NCBI RefSeq assembly: GCF_016862955.1
Contig: NZ_BONY01000019.1
Span: 1-64,000 of the forward strand
Origin: Rhizocola hellebori
Lineage (GTDB): Bacteria; Actinomycetota; Actinomycetes; Mycobacteriales; Micromonosporaceae
DNA: 64,000 bases
Direction: 5' to 3'
The notes under the pieces were generated by a model. The model did not search any database and had not been told where the DNA came from. It saw only the letters and a list, made by a program, of their open reading frames with translations. Shown one piece after another: positions 25,185 through 33,055 of the stretch (positions are counted from its first letter, which is position 1; each line of letters begins with the position of its first letter). Position numbers and translations under genes: made by a program.

Positions 25185-26384
25185 ATGGGATTCGAGCTTC
25201 TGGCGGGCACCAAGGCGCCCGTGCGGGTGTGGACCGACCCGCACAACATCGAGCCACAGGCCGCCCAGCAGCTGCGCAACATTGGACAGCTCCCGTGGGT
25301 GGAAGGCGTGGCGGTCATGCCCGACGTGCACTTTGGAAAGGGTGCCACGGTCGGGTCGGTCATTGCGATGCGGCAGGCGGTTTCGCCGGCCGCGGTGGGT
25401 GTGGACATCGGCTGCGGTATGTCCGCGGTGCGGACCTCGCTGACCGCGGCGGATTTGCCGGACAACCTGGCATCTCTGCGCAGCGCCATCGAGGCCGAGA
25501 TTCCGGTGGGATTCGCCCAGCGTGAAAGCGCGGTGAACACGCGCCGGATACGGGGGTTGGCGCAGGGCGGCTGGGACGCGTTCTGGAATCAGTTCAGCAC
25601 GCTCGATGAGGGCGTGTCGAAGCTGGAAGACCGTGCCCACCACCAGATGGGGACGCTCGGCGGCGGCAACCACTTCATCGAGGTGTGTGTCGAACAGGGT
25701 GGCCTCGACGACGGTCAGGTGTGGCTCATGCTGCACTCGGGATCGCGCAACATCGGCAAGGAGCTGGCCGAGCGGCACATGGCGGTCGCCCGGGGGCTTC
25801 CGCACAACGCCGATCTGCCAGACCGCGATCTGGCGGTGTTCCTTTCCGGTACCCCACAAATGGCGGCCTACCGTCGGGACCTTTGGTGGGCGCAGGAATA
25901 CGCCCGCCGCAACCGGGCCGTCATGATGGCCGTGCTGTGTGAGGTGGTCCGTCAGCACCTGCCGCAGGTGTCCTACGGGGAGCCGATCTCGTGCCACCAC
26001 AACTACGTCGCCGAGGAACGCTACGGCGGAGTGGACGTGCTGGTGACCCGCAAGGGCGCGATCCGGGCCGGCACCGGCGATCTCGGCATCATCCCGGGGT
26101 CGATGGGGACCGGGTCGTACATCGTGCGCGGCCGCGGCAACGAGGATGCGTACTGCTCGGCGTCACACGGCGCGGGGCGGCGGATGTCCCGTAATCAGGC
26201 GAAGAAGATGTTCACGCAGCAGGACCTGATGGCGCAGACCGCCGGCGTGGAGTGCCGCAAGGACTCCGGTGTGGTCGACGAGATCCCCGGCGCGTACAAG
26301 GACATCACGCAGGTGATGGAGCAGCAGCAGGATCTGGTGAAGGTGGTTGCCCACCTCAAGCAGGTCGTGTGTGTCAAGGGATAG
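25185..26384 (+). CDS. rtcB: RNA-splicing/repair ligase RtcB
   Basis: A 399-residue RtcB, which joins 2',3'-cyclic phosphate and 5'-OH RNA ends using GTP and Mn2+. All signature motifs are present: DVHFGKG, GVDIGCGM (metal ligand Cys77), TLGGGNHFIE, MLHSGSRNIG, CHHNYV, GSMGTGSYIV and CSASHGAGR, whose His328 is the guanylated nucleophile. ATG 25185 is the start; the frame upstream lacks homology and overlaps the divergent promoter. It is followed by a strong hairpin, then tRNA-Arg, a permuted tRNA-like RNA and the Ro60 gene, an order reminiscent of rsr-yrlBA-rtcBA loci. It probably reseals tRNAs or other RNAs cut by ribotoxins. Confidence 0.96.
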   Translation: MGFELLAGTKAPVRVWTDPHNIEPQAAQQLRNIGQLPWVEGVAVMPDVHFGKGATVGSVIAMRQAVSPAAVGVDIGCGMSAVRTSLTAADLPDNLASLRSAIEAEIPVGFAQRESAVNTRRIRGLAQGGWDAFWNQFSTLDEGVSKLEDRAHHQMGTLGGGNHFIEVCVEQGGLDDGQVWLMLHSGSRNIGKELAERHMAVARGLPHNADLPDRDLAVFLSGTPQMAAYRRDLWWAQEYARRNRAVMMAVLCEVVRQHLPQVSYGEPISCHHNYVAEERYGGVDVLVTRKGAIRAGTGDLGIIPGSMGTGSYIVRGRGNEDAYCSASHGAGRRMSRNQAKKMFTQQDLMAQTAGVECRKDSGVVDEIPGAYKDITQVMEQQQDLVKVVAHLKQVVCVKG

Positions 26385-26390
26385 TTCATC

Positions 26391-26418
26391 GGCGGCACCC
26401 CCACCGGGGGGTGCCGCC
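26391..26418. terminator. strong hairpin after rtcB
   Basis: Perfect 12-bp stem GGCGGCACCCCC / GGGGGTGCCGCC with a 4-base loop, 7 bases after the rtcB stop and 5 bases before tRNA-Arg. There is no U-tract. It separates rtcB mRNA from the tRNA and may act as terminator or mRNA 3' stabiliser. Confidence 0.7.
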
Positions 26419-26423
26419 ACCAC

Positions 26424-26495
26424 GCCCCTGTAGCTCAACGGATGAGCAGCGGTTTACGAAGCCGTGGCATGCAGGTTCGAATCCTGTCAGGGGCT
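26424..26495 (+). tRNA. tRNA-Arg (ACG)
   Basis: Acceptor GCCCCTG / CAGGGGC (7 perfect pairs), U8-A9, D-stem GCTC/GAGC, anticodon stem GCGGT/GCCGT with loop TTACGAA (anticodon ACG, to be edited to ICG), 5-base variable loop, T-arm GCAGG-TTCGAAT-CCTGT. Discriminator T, CCA not encoded. The most canonical tRNA in the island. Confidence 0.92.
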
Positions 26496-26498
26496 CAA

Positions 26499-26515
26499 AT
26501 ACTGTCCACTGTGGA
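26499..26515 (+). repeat. 17-nt inverted repeat, right copy
   Basis: ATACTGTCCACTGTGGA, exact reverse complement of 23567-23583. It lies 3 bases after tRNA-Arg and about 26 bases before the Y-RNA-like element. Confidence 0.6.
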
Positions 26516-26540
26516 TACCTATGGAAGCACCACGGCTGAT

Positions 26541-26686
26541 GATGGGTGCCCGGTGCGCAGGCTGCGGATACTTCGATTCGGGTTCTAGATGTCGCAGGTT
26601 CGAGCCCTGCCGCCCCCACCATGGGGGCGTAGCTCAGCGGGTAGAGCGCTATGTGCCGCAACCGACTTTGTTCTCGGGCACCCCAA
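26541..26686 (+). ncRNA. YrlA-type Y RNA candidate: circularly permuted tRNA fold upstream of the Ro60 gene
   Basis: Read 5' to 3': outer strand GGGTGCCCG (26544-26552); TGCGG (26563-26567); TAG (26586-26588); variable-like ATGTC; T-arm GCAGG-TTCGAGC-CCTGC (26594-26610); acceptor 3' strand CGCCCCC (26611-26617); loop ACCAT; acceptor 5' strand GGGGGCG (26623-26629); U8-A9-like TA; D-arm GCTC-AGCGGGTA-GAGC (26632-26647); CTA (26649-26651, pairs TAG); CCGCA (26656-26660, pairs TGCGG); outer strand CGGGCACCC (26675-26683, 9 perfect pairs with the first). The tRNA core is complete, including GG in the D-loop and TTC in the T-loop, but its halves are swapped and a long helix replaces the anticodon arm. 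Bacterial Y RNAs mimic tRNAs and pair their ends in a Ro-binding stem, often beside the Ro gene, as here. Ends are approximate. Confidence 0.75.
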
Positions 26687-26721
26687 GCCAATGCTGCTTC
26701 CTCACCGTGGGGGACGAAAAG

Positions 26722-28296
26722 ATGGGCAAGTTCAACAAGATTCGGGTCAAGGCGGCCGCGCTGTCGCCGATCGTCACCGGACGCCGGCCGGCCGGGCGCA
26801 CTCACGAGGGCGCGCCGGGGTATGCCCGCGACGCCAAGGGCGAGCTGTTCCTGCTCGCGGTTTCCAACATGTCCGGCGAGGACACCTTCTACGAGGCCGC
26901 TTCCGCGCGGGACGAACGCTACACCCGGCTGGTGCATGAGGTTGCTACCGTCGATCCGCAGTGGATGGTCGCGTTTCTCGGCTGGCTGCGCACCGGGGCC
27001 AACATGCGTTCCGCGTCGCTGGTGGGTGCGCTTGAAGCCGCCAAGGCGATGCTCGCGGCCAACATTGCCGGCTCCCGGCAGCTGGTCGCTGCTGTGCTGC
27101 AGCGCGCTGATGAGCCGGGCGAGGCGCTCGCCTACTGGGTTTCCCGCTACGGCCGGGCGATTCCGAAGCCGGTCAAGCGGGGTGTGGCCGATGCGGTGGG
27201 GCGGCTGTACACCGAGTACGGTCTGCTCAAGTACGACACGGCGGCAAGGGGTTTCCGCTTCGCCGATGTCATCGACCTCGCCCACCCGGTGCCGGTCGCG
27301 CCGTGGCAGAGCGACCTGTTCAAGGTGGCGCTGGAACGCCGGCATCGACGCGATTCCTTTTCCACCAATGCTTTGCCGATGCTGGTGGCTAACGCCGAGC
27401 TGCGCGCGGCGGCAGCCAACGACGCCGCCGCTCTGGTTGACCCGCAGCGGCTCAAGGCCGCCGGGATGACTTGGGAAGACGTGCTGTCACTGGCCGGATC
27501 CACAGTGGACAAGGCACAGCTGTGGCAGGCGCTGATCCCGTCGATGGGATACATGGCGCTGTTGCGTAACCTACGGGGTTTCGACGAGGCCGGGGTGTCC
27601 GATGAGGTTGCCGCGGGTGTCGCGGCGCGGCTGGCCGATCCGGTGCAGGTGGCCAAGTCACGGCAGTTCCCGTTTCGGTTCCTGGCCGCACACGAGCAGA
27701 CGCCGTCGCTGCGGTGGGGGCACGCTCTGGACAAGGCGCTGCAGGCATCGCTGGCGAACCTGCCGGCATTGCCGGGACGCACGCTGATCCTGGTGGACAC
27801 GTCGGCTTCGATGACCCAGCGGGCCATGTCGGCGCGGTCGAAGATGACCCCGGCCAAGGCCGCGGCCGTGTTCGGGGTCGCGCTTGCGGCCAAGGGCGAG
27901 CGGGTGGACCTGTATGGCTTCGCCGATGGGGTGTTCCGCCACGAAGTACCCAAGGCGGCCTCGGTCCTCAATGAGGTCAAGCGGTTCACGGCGCGCACCG
28001 GCGAGGTCGGACACGGTACCCAGATAGTGGCTTCGCTTCGGGCCTCGTTCAAGCAGCACGACCGGGTCGTCATCATCTCCGACATGCAGACCATGAACGG
28101 TGCGCACGGCAAGGGGGTCTCCGATGCGGTCCCGGCGCAGGTGCCGATCTACGGATTCAACCTCGGCGGCTACCAGCACGGCGCCTATGCCACCGGCGCG
28201 GCCCATCGCCATGAGTTCGGTGGCCTTACCGACGCCACGTTCCGGATGCTTCCGCTGCTGGAAATGGGCAGGAATGCGAGCTGGCCGTGGACGTGA
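26722..28296 (+). CDS. rsr: TROVE-domain Ro60 orthologue (Rsr)
   Basis: A 524-residue Ro protein. The N-terminal two thirds form the HEAT-like TROVE ring that holds Y RNA and misfolded RNA ends; the C-terminal third is a von Willebrand A domain with the MIDAS motif DTSASM (Asp359-x-Ser-x-Ser) and a later conserved SDMQT. ATG 26722 is chosen as the first in-frame ATG with homology; a GTG at 26707 is possible. In Deinococcus and Salmonella the orthologue Rsr works with Y RNA and PNPase in RNA quality control. The permuted tRNA-like RNA ends about 36 bases upstream, so Ro and its RNA partner are neighbours. Convergent with the pucR gene. Confidence 0.93.
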   Translation: MGKFNKIRVKAAALSPIVTGRRPAGRTHEGAPGYARDAKGELFLLAVSNMSGEDTFYEAASARDERYTRLVHEVATVDPQWMVAFLGWLRTGANMRSASLVGALEAAKAMLAANIAGSRQLVAAVLQRADEPGEALAYWVSRYGRAIPKPVKRGVADAVGRLYTEYGLLKYDTAARGFRFADVIDLAHPVPVAPWQSDLFKVALERRHRRDSFSTNALPMLVANAELRAAAANDAAALVDPQRLKAAGMTWEDVLSLAGSTVDKAQLWQALIPSMGYMALLRNLRGFDEAGVSDEVAAGVAARLADPVQVAKSRQFPFRFLAAHEQTPSLRWGHALDKALQASLANLPALPGRTLILVDTSASMTQRAMSARSKMTPAKAAAVFGVALAAKGERVDLYGFADGVFRHEVPKAASVLNEVKRFTARTGEVGHGTQIVASLRASFKQHDRVVIISDMQTMNGAHGKGVSDAVPAQVPIYGFNLGGYQHGAYATGAAHRHEFGGLTDATFRMLPLLEMGRNASWPWT

Positions 28297-28304
28297 GCAC
28301 GTGG

Positions 28305-29861
28305 CTAAAGCGGCGGTGAGGTGAGCGAAAGGGCGAGGAACAGGTCGACCCGGGCGTCGAGGCGGGCCAGGTCGCGGCCGGTCATCTGTTCGATCCGCTG
28401 AATCCTGTACCGCAAAGTGTTCACGTGGATGTGCAGTTCCTCGGCGCACTTGGTCCAGGAGCCGGAGCTGGCGAGGAAGGCGCGCAGCGTCGGCACGAGG
28501 TCGGCGCGATGCAGGCGGTCGTATTCGAGCAGGGGGCCGAGCAGGCGATCGCGGAAGGCCCGCCTCACCCCGTCGGGGACTGCGGCGAGCAGCATGACAT
28601 GTGAGGTCAGCTCCTCCTCGCCGACGATGGCCACCCGGTCGCCGCTCATCGCGGCCATGGCGCAGGCGTGGCGCGCCTCATCGAGCGCGCCACGCAGGCT
28701 CGCCGCGCCGGTCGCCGTCCCGCTGACGCCGATCCGGAGCGGATTGCCGCCCAGTGCCGGGGCGAGGGCGGTCGCGGCGGCGACCGCGTCGCGCACCTGC
28801 TCCGGGCTGGCGGCAACGATGGCGAACGCGGTCTTCTCGAGCACCGCGGTCGCGCTCGGCAGGCGGTAAAGCAGGTCCTCCAGGATCGGCAGGGCCAAGC
28901 CGCCTTCGAGCTGCGCCGCGACGATCACCAGGGCGGTGTCGGCCGCCAACCCGGTGAACTTGAGCTGGTAAGCCAGCTCGGTGGGATCGGTGTCGGCGGC
29001 GGCCATCCGGATCAGGTCGCGGGCTGCCGCCCGCTTCGACTCGCGGGCGCCTTCCAGGCGTCGCCGCTCCGCCTCGACGAGCGCGGCCAGCTCCCTGGCC
29101 AGCTGGTGATGCTGGGGCGCCCATTGGGTGACATCGCTGTCGCAAATGATCAGCCAGTGCACCAGTCGCGGCTGGTGCGGCTCGCCCGCGCCGAGCACCG
29201 ACATTCCTTGCCCGGCAAGGGGATAGGGCACCTGTTGGCCGGACAGGTAGTGCCGTAACGCCTGGGTCTTGATCTGTTCGCTCAGGGCTGCGCTGTTCGC
29301 CGCGATCTCCAGCCCGGTGGGCGAGATGATCCAGCAGCGCATCGACAGCTGTTGCTTGATCAGGTCCAGCACCGCGCCCAGGCCGTCGCCCCCGGCCGCG
29401 GCCGAGGCGGACACCAGGTGGCGGTGCCTGCCCAGGAAATCGGTGACATTGTCGGCGCGAATGGGGGACAGCCGCCTTACGACCTGTTCGGTGACGGTGG
29501 TGAAGGCGATGTCTGCGGGCACCCGTAGCAGCGGCAGCCCATGCTCGGCACAGGCCGCCCTGAGGTCGTCCGGGATGTTCCCGGAGATGCCGTCGCCGGC
29601 GGCGAGCGCGCAGACGCCCGCGGCGACCAGAGCCTTGACGAAGGGGACGGAGTCGGCCGGCGTGCGCCGCCAGACCATGCCGGTGAGCACCAGCTCGCCC
29701 CCGCTGAGGTACCGGCTCGGGTTGGGCAGGTCGGTGGTCATCACCGCCACGATCGTGCGATCGAGCTCCGACTCGCCGCTCAGCAGCTCGAGCTTGAGGT
29801 CTGCCAGGTCCAGCAGGGCTCTCAGTCGCAGGGGAAACACCTCCTCACTCATCTCCTTCAC
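28305..29861 (-). CDS. pucR: PucR-family transcriptional regulator of purine catabolism
   Basis: A 518-residue regulator. An N-terminal purine-catabolism (PucR) domain (ELVLTGMVWRRTP, residues about 15-125) is followed by a GGDEF-like/CdaR linker region and the C-terminal helix-turn-helix CAEELHIHVNTLRYRIQRIE near residue 480. It is divergent from the uricolytic operon, with a 137-base shared control region, and should activate or repress it in response to a purine degradation intermediate. Start is GTG 29861; ATG 29852 is an alternative, but the AAGGAG there abuts the codon. Confidence 0.9.
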   Translation of the reverse strand: MKEMSEEVFPLRLRALLDLADLKLELLSGESELDRTIVAVMTTDLPNPSRYLSGGELVLTGMVWRRTPADSVPFVKALVAAGVCALAAGDGISGNIPDDLRAACAEHGLPLLRVPADIAFTTVTEQVVRRLSPIRADNVTDFLGRHRHLVSASAAAGGDGLGAVLDLIKQQLSMRCWIISPTGLEIAANSAALSEQIKTQALRHYLSGQQVPYPLAGQGMSVLGAGEPHQPRLVHWLIICDSDVTQWAPQHHQLARELAALVEAERRRLEGARESKRAAARDLIRMAAADTDPTELAYQLKFTGLAADTALVIVAAQLEGGLALPILEDLLYRLPSATAVLEKTAFAIVAASPEQVRDAVAAATALAPALGGNPLRIGVSGTATGAASLRGALDEARHACAMAAMSGDRVAIVGEEELTSHVMLLAAVPDGVRRAFRDRLLGPLLEYDRLHRADLVPTLRAFLASSGSWTKCAEELHIHVNTLRYRIQRIEQMTGRDLARLDARVDLFLALSLTSPPL

Positions 29862-29998
29862 GTTCGCCTATGAGTTGGTCGAACCTCCAAATCGATCTGT
29901 TTCGTGCCGGTGAATTTTCGTCGTTCATGACGCTAGGCTCGATTAGAGATCAATTGCTCTACTTATGGTTTCAGCTGCACATTCCTCTGGGAGGACAG

Positions 29999-30547
29999 GT
30001 GGAGCGTTTCCACTCACTGTCGCACGAAGAGGCAGTGGCCGAGCTTATGACCTGCTGCGCTGTCCGATCCTGGGCGGTCCAGATGTCTGGATTAAGGCCC
30101 TTTCCCGACGAGACGGCGTTCGCGGCCACCGGCCGCAAGCTGGCCGAGCAACTGAGCTGGCCCGAAGTGCTGCAGGCCCTATCGGCCCACCCCCGCATCG
30201 GCCAGCGCGTCGCAGCGCCCGATGCCGCGAACGCGCCCGATACCGCGCCAGCGCCCGAGGCCGCGCACGCGAGCGAAACAGCGCGGGCGAAGGAGGCGCA
30301 GTGGTCGCGGCAGGAGCAGGCGGGCGTGTCCGACAGCTCGCAGGAGGCGCTCGTCGCCGGGAATATCGCCTATGAGCGGCGATTCGGGCACATATATCTG
30401 ATCTGCGCCACCGGTCTTTCCGGCGAGCAGATGCTCGCCGAGCTCACCCGGCGGCTGGAGAACGACGCCGCGCAGGAGCAGGCCGAAGTGCGGCGGGAGC
30501 TAGCCAAGATCGTCGAGCTGCGGTTGCGGAAGCTGGTGGCGGCATGA
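29999..30547 (+). CDS. uraD: 2-oxo-4-hydroxy-4-carboxy-5-ureidoimidazoline decarboxylase
   Basis: A 182-residue OHCU decarboxylase, third enzyme of urate to S-allantoin conversion. GTG 29999 follows GGGAGGAC and is preferred to the longer frame. Family motifs: SLSHEEAVAELMTCC, LSAHPRIGQ (catalytic His in the HPRIG motif) and the C-terminal ELTRRLEND...ELAKIVELRL. An Ala/Pro/Glu-rich stretch of about 27 residues after HPRIGQ is an unusual insertion with a simple-sequence look (repeated PDA/APE units). The stop overlaps the uraH start (ATGA). Confidence 0.92.
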   Translation: MERFHSLSHEEAVAELMTCCAVRSWAVQMSGLRPFPDETAFAATGRKLAEQLSWPEVLQALSAHPRIGQRVAAPDAANAPDTAPAPEAAHASETARAKEAQWSRQEQAGVSDSSQEALVAGNIAYERRFGHIYLICATGLSGEQMLAELTRRLENDAAQEQAEVRRELAKIVELRLRKLVAA

Positions 30548-30837
30548 CGGTTTCCACCCACGTTCTCGACGCGGCGCTCGGGCGGCCGGTGCCGGGCCTC
30601 GGGATCCGGCTCGAACACGACGGCGCGGTGACGCAAGCCCAAACCGACGCGGACGGCCGGGTCGCCTCGCTGCCCACCCCCGGCAACGGCGTCTACCGTC
30701 TGGTCTTCGATCTCGGGGACCGTGCGGGCTTCTACCCGGAGGTCGTCATCGCGTTTCGGGTCACCGACCCGGCCGCGCACTACCACGTGCCGCTGCTGTT
30801 GAGCCCGTTCGCCTATTCGACCTACCGAGGGAGCTGA
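30544..30837 (+). CDS. uraH: 5-hydroxyisourate hydrolase
   Basis: A 97-residue transthyretin-related HIU hydrolase, second step of urate degradation. It begins with the family motif STHVLDAALGRP and ends in the C-terminal signature YSTYRGS; HYHVPLLLSP supplies another active-site His. Starts within the stop codon of uraD and ends 3 bases before the urate oxidase gene. Confidence 0.96.
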   Translation: MTVSTHVLDAALGRPVPGLGIRLEHDGAVTQAQTDADGRVASLPTPGNGVYRLVFDLGDRAGFYPEVVIAFRVTDPAAHYHVPLLLSPFAYSTYRGS

Positions 30838-30840
30838 CCC

Positions 30841-31734
30841 GTGGGCATCAAGCTCGGAGCCAACCATTACGGCAAGGCCGAGACCCGCGTGGTCGCGGTG
30901 CGCCGGCACCCCGACCGGCACGAAATCAAAGACCTGAACGTGAGCGTGGCCCTGTCCGGTGACATGGACGATGCGCACCTGTCCGGCGACAACTCCAAGG
31001 TGCTGCCGACCGACACCCAGAAGAACACCGTCTTCGTCTTTGCCCGCAAGTACGGCATCGGCGAGATCGAAGAGTTCGCCATCATCCTCGCCAAGCACTT
31101 CGTCGACAGCCAGCCCTCGGTGCATCATGCGCGAGTCGCCATCGAAGAGTACGCCTGGGACCGGATCGCCTTGCCCAGCAACGGGATCGCACATTCGTTC
31201 GCCCGCTCGGGCACGGCTCCGGTGCGCACCGCGGTGGTGCACTACGACGGCACGAAGGCCCATGTGGTCTCCGGCATCAAGGATCTGATCGTGCTCAACT
31301 CGACCGATTCGGAGTTCTGGGGCTTCCTCACCGACGAGCTGACGACGCTGAAGGAGACCAACGACCGGATCCTGTCGACCGTGGTGACCGCCGGCTGGCG
31401 GCACGCCGACACCACCGCCGATCCCCATCGGGCGGATTGGGGAGCCTCGTTTCGCGAGGCCAGCCGCTACCTGCTGGCGGCATTCGCGGACACGCACAGT
31501 TATTCGTTGCAGCAAACCCTTTACGCTATGGGTACCAGGGTGCTGGATCACCGGCCCGAGCTGTGTGAAGTGCAGCTGGAGCTGCCGAACAAGCATCACT
31601 TCGTCGTCGACCTGACCCCCTTCGGGCTCGACAACGCCAACGAGGTGTTCATCGTGGCCGACCGCCCCTACGGGCTGATGCACGGCAGCGTGCTGCGCGA
31701 TGATGCCCCCGACGCCGGCCCGGCCTGGAGCTGA
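30841..31734 (+). CDS. urate oxidase (uricase)
   Basis: A 297-residue cofactor-free uricase converting urate to 5-hydroxyisourate. Characteristic segments: ANHYGKAETRVV near the N-terminus (catalytic Lys), DTQKNTVFVFA (active-site Thr), SVHHARVAIEEYAWDRI and the C-terminal PNKHHFVVDLTPFGLDN. Full length. It sits two bases before the xanthine dehydrogenase FAD-subunit gene, so production and oxidation of urate are encoded together. Confidence 0.96.
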   Translation: MGIKLGANHYGKAETRVVAVRRHPDRHEIKDLNVSVALSGDMDDAHLSGDNSKVLPTDTQKNTVFVFARKYGIGEIEEFAIILAKHFVDSQPSVHHARVAIEEYAWDRIALPSNGIAHSFARSGTAPVRTAVVHYDGTKAHVVSGIKDLIVLNSTDSEFWGFLTDELTTLKETNDRILSTVVTAGWRHADTTADPHRADWGASFREASRYLLAAFADTHSYSLQQTLYAMGTRVLDHRPELCEVQLELPNKHHFVVDLTPFGLDNANEVFIVADRPYGLMHGSVLRDDAPDAGPAWS

Positions 31735-31736
31735 CA

Positions 31737-32591
31737 ATGGACTTCCTGCGCCCGCAGACGTGGCCGGAAGCGCTGGCCCGCAAGGCAGAGCGACCCGCGG
31801 CGGTGCCGATCGCGGGTGGCACCGATGTGATGGTGGAAGTCAACTTCGACCGCCGCCGCCCGGAAGCCCTGCTCGATCTGACCCGGATCCCGGAGCTGAC
31901 CGGATGGGAGCGCGACGAGCGCGCCATCCGCATCGGCGCGAACGTCACCTACACCCGGGTCATCGAGGAGCTGGGCGCGGAGCTGCCCGGGCTGGCCATG
32001 GCCTCGCGAACGGTTGGCTCACCCCAGATCCGCAATCGCGGCACCATCGCCGGCAACCTCGGCGCTGCCTCGCCCGCCGGTGACGCCCACCCGATCCTGC
32101 TGGCGCTCGGCGCGTCGGTGGAGGCGGAATCGGTGCGGGGCACCCGGCTCATCCCGGCCGTCGAGTTCTATGTCGGGGTGAAGCGCCACTCGCTCGCGCC
32201 CGATGAGCTCATCCGCGCCGTGCATGTGCCGCTTTCCCCAGGCCCGCAACAGTTCTCGAAGATCGGCACGCGTAACGCGATGGTGATCGCGGTCTGCTCC
32301 TTCGCGCTGGCGCTCGACGTGCCCGCCCGGCGGGTGGGGACGGGCATCGGCTCGGCCGCGCCCACCCCGCGGCGAGCCGTGGCCGCCGAGGACTACGTGT
32401 CCGGGGCACTGCCGTGGGAGAGCCGCGATCCGATCCCGGACGGGGTGGGTGCCCGTTTCGGCGAGCTGGTGGCGCAGACCGCCTCGCCCATCGACGACGT
32501 GCGGGGAAGCGCCGCCTATCGCCGCCATGCCCTGGCCGTGCTGGCCCGGCGCAACCTGGCGTGGGCCTGGAAGGAGTACCAATGCGCCTGA
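31737..32591 (+). CDS. xanthine dehydrogenase, FAD-binding subunit
   Basis: A 284-residue FAD-binding subunit of a molybdenum hydroxylase (CoxM/XdhB family). The FAD motif AGGTDVMVEVN is near residue 27 and QIRNRGTIAGNLG near residue 98; the C-terminal CO-dehydrogenase flavoprotein domain follows. It passes electrons from the Fe-S subunit to NAD+. Its end overlaps the Fe-S subunit gene by 10 bases. Confidence 0.92.
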   Translation: MDFLRPQTWPEALARKAERPAAVPIAGGTDVMVEVNFDRRRPEALLDLTRIPELTGWERDERAIRIGANVTYTRVIEELGAELPGLAMASRTVGSPQIRNRGTIAGNLGAASPAGDAHPILLALGASVEAESVRGTRLIPAVEFYVGVKRHSLAPDELIRAVHVPLSPGPQQFSKIGTRNAMVIAVCSFALALDVPARRVGTGIGSAAPTPRRAVAAEDYVSGALPWESRDPIPDGVGARFGELVAQTASPIDDVRGSAAYRRHALAVLARRNLAWAWKEYQCA

Positions 32592-33055
32592 AGATGACCG
32601 TCAACGGCGAGAGCCGCGACGCCGACGGGGTGTGGCCGGGCGAGAGCCTGCTCTACGTGCTGCGCGAAAGACTTGGCCTGCCCGGCTCAAAGAACGCCTG
32701 CGAGCAAGGCGAATGCGGCTCATGCACGGTCTACCTCGATGGGGTGGCGGTCTGCGCCTGTCTGGTCGCGGCGGGCCAGGCCGTCGACCGGGAGGTGATC
32801 ACCGTCGAGGGTCTGGCCGACGGCGACCGGCTCGATCCGGTGCAGGAGTGCTTCGTGCAGGCCGGTGCTGTCCAATGTGGATTCTGCACGCCGGGCCTGA
32901 TCGTGGCCACGCACGACCTGATCGCACGGAACCCGTCGCCCTCCGACGAGGAGATCCGCGAGGCGCTGGCCGGGAACCTCTGCCGGTGCACCGGTTACGA
33001 GAAGATCCTCGACGCGGTCCGGGCGGCGGCGCGGCGCAAGGCGGCCCAGACATGA
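32582..33055 (+). CDS. xanthine dehydrogenase, [2Fe-2S] subunit
   Basis: A 157-residue two-cluster iron-sulfur subunit. The plant-type ferredoxin cluster motif is CEQGECGSC plus a downstream Cys; the second cluster uses CGFC and CRCTGY in the helical domain. ATG 32582 gives the typical MRLKMTVNG start. It connects the Mo site to the FAD subunit. The stop overlaps the next start. Confidence 0.94.
   Translation: MRLKMTVNGESRDADGVWPGESLLYVLRERLGLPGSKNACEQGECGSCTVYLDGVAVCACLVAAGQAVDREVITVEGLADGDRLDPVQECFVQAGAVQCGFCTPGLIVATHDLIARNPSPSDEEIREALAGNLCRCTGYEKILDAVRAAARRKAAQT

Noticed and set aside
23450-26495. Prophage or integrative element anchored at the tRNAs
   Set aside because: No integrase, excisionase, replication or structural gene and no direct repeat of a tRNA 3' end was seen; the HNH gene alone is not enough.
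26544-26618. Reading this stretch as an ordinary tRNA-Pro (anticodon CGG, loop TTCGGGT) with encoded CCA
   Set aside because: The 5' acceptor would match only 5 of 7 positions and no D-arm forms, whereas GGGGGCG immediately downstream pairs perfectly with the same 3' acceptor strand and is followed by a canonical D-arm, and the flanks pair over 9 bp. The permuted fold explains far more of the sequence.
26622-26721. Truncated tRNA 5' half (GGGGGCGTAGCTCAG...) as an independent pseudo-tRNA
   Set aside because: Its acceptor strand is perfectly complementary to the strand just upstream, so it is better explained as the second half of the permuted structure.
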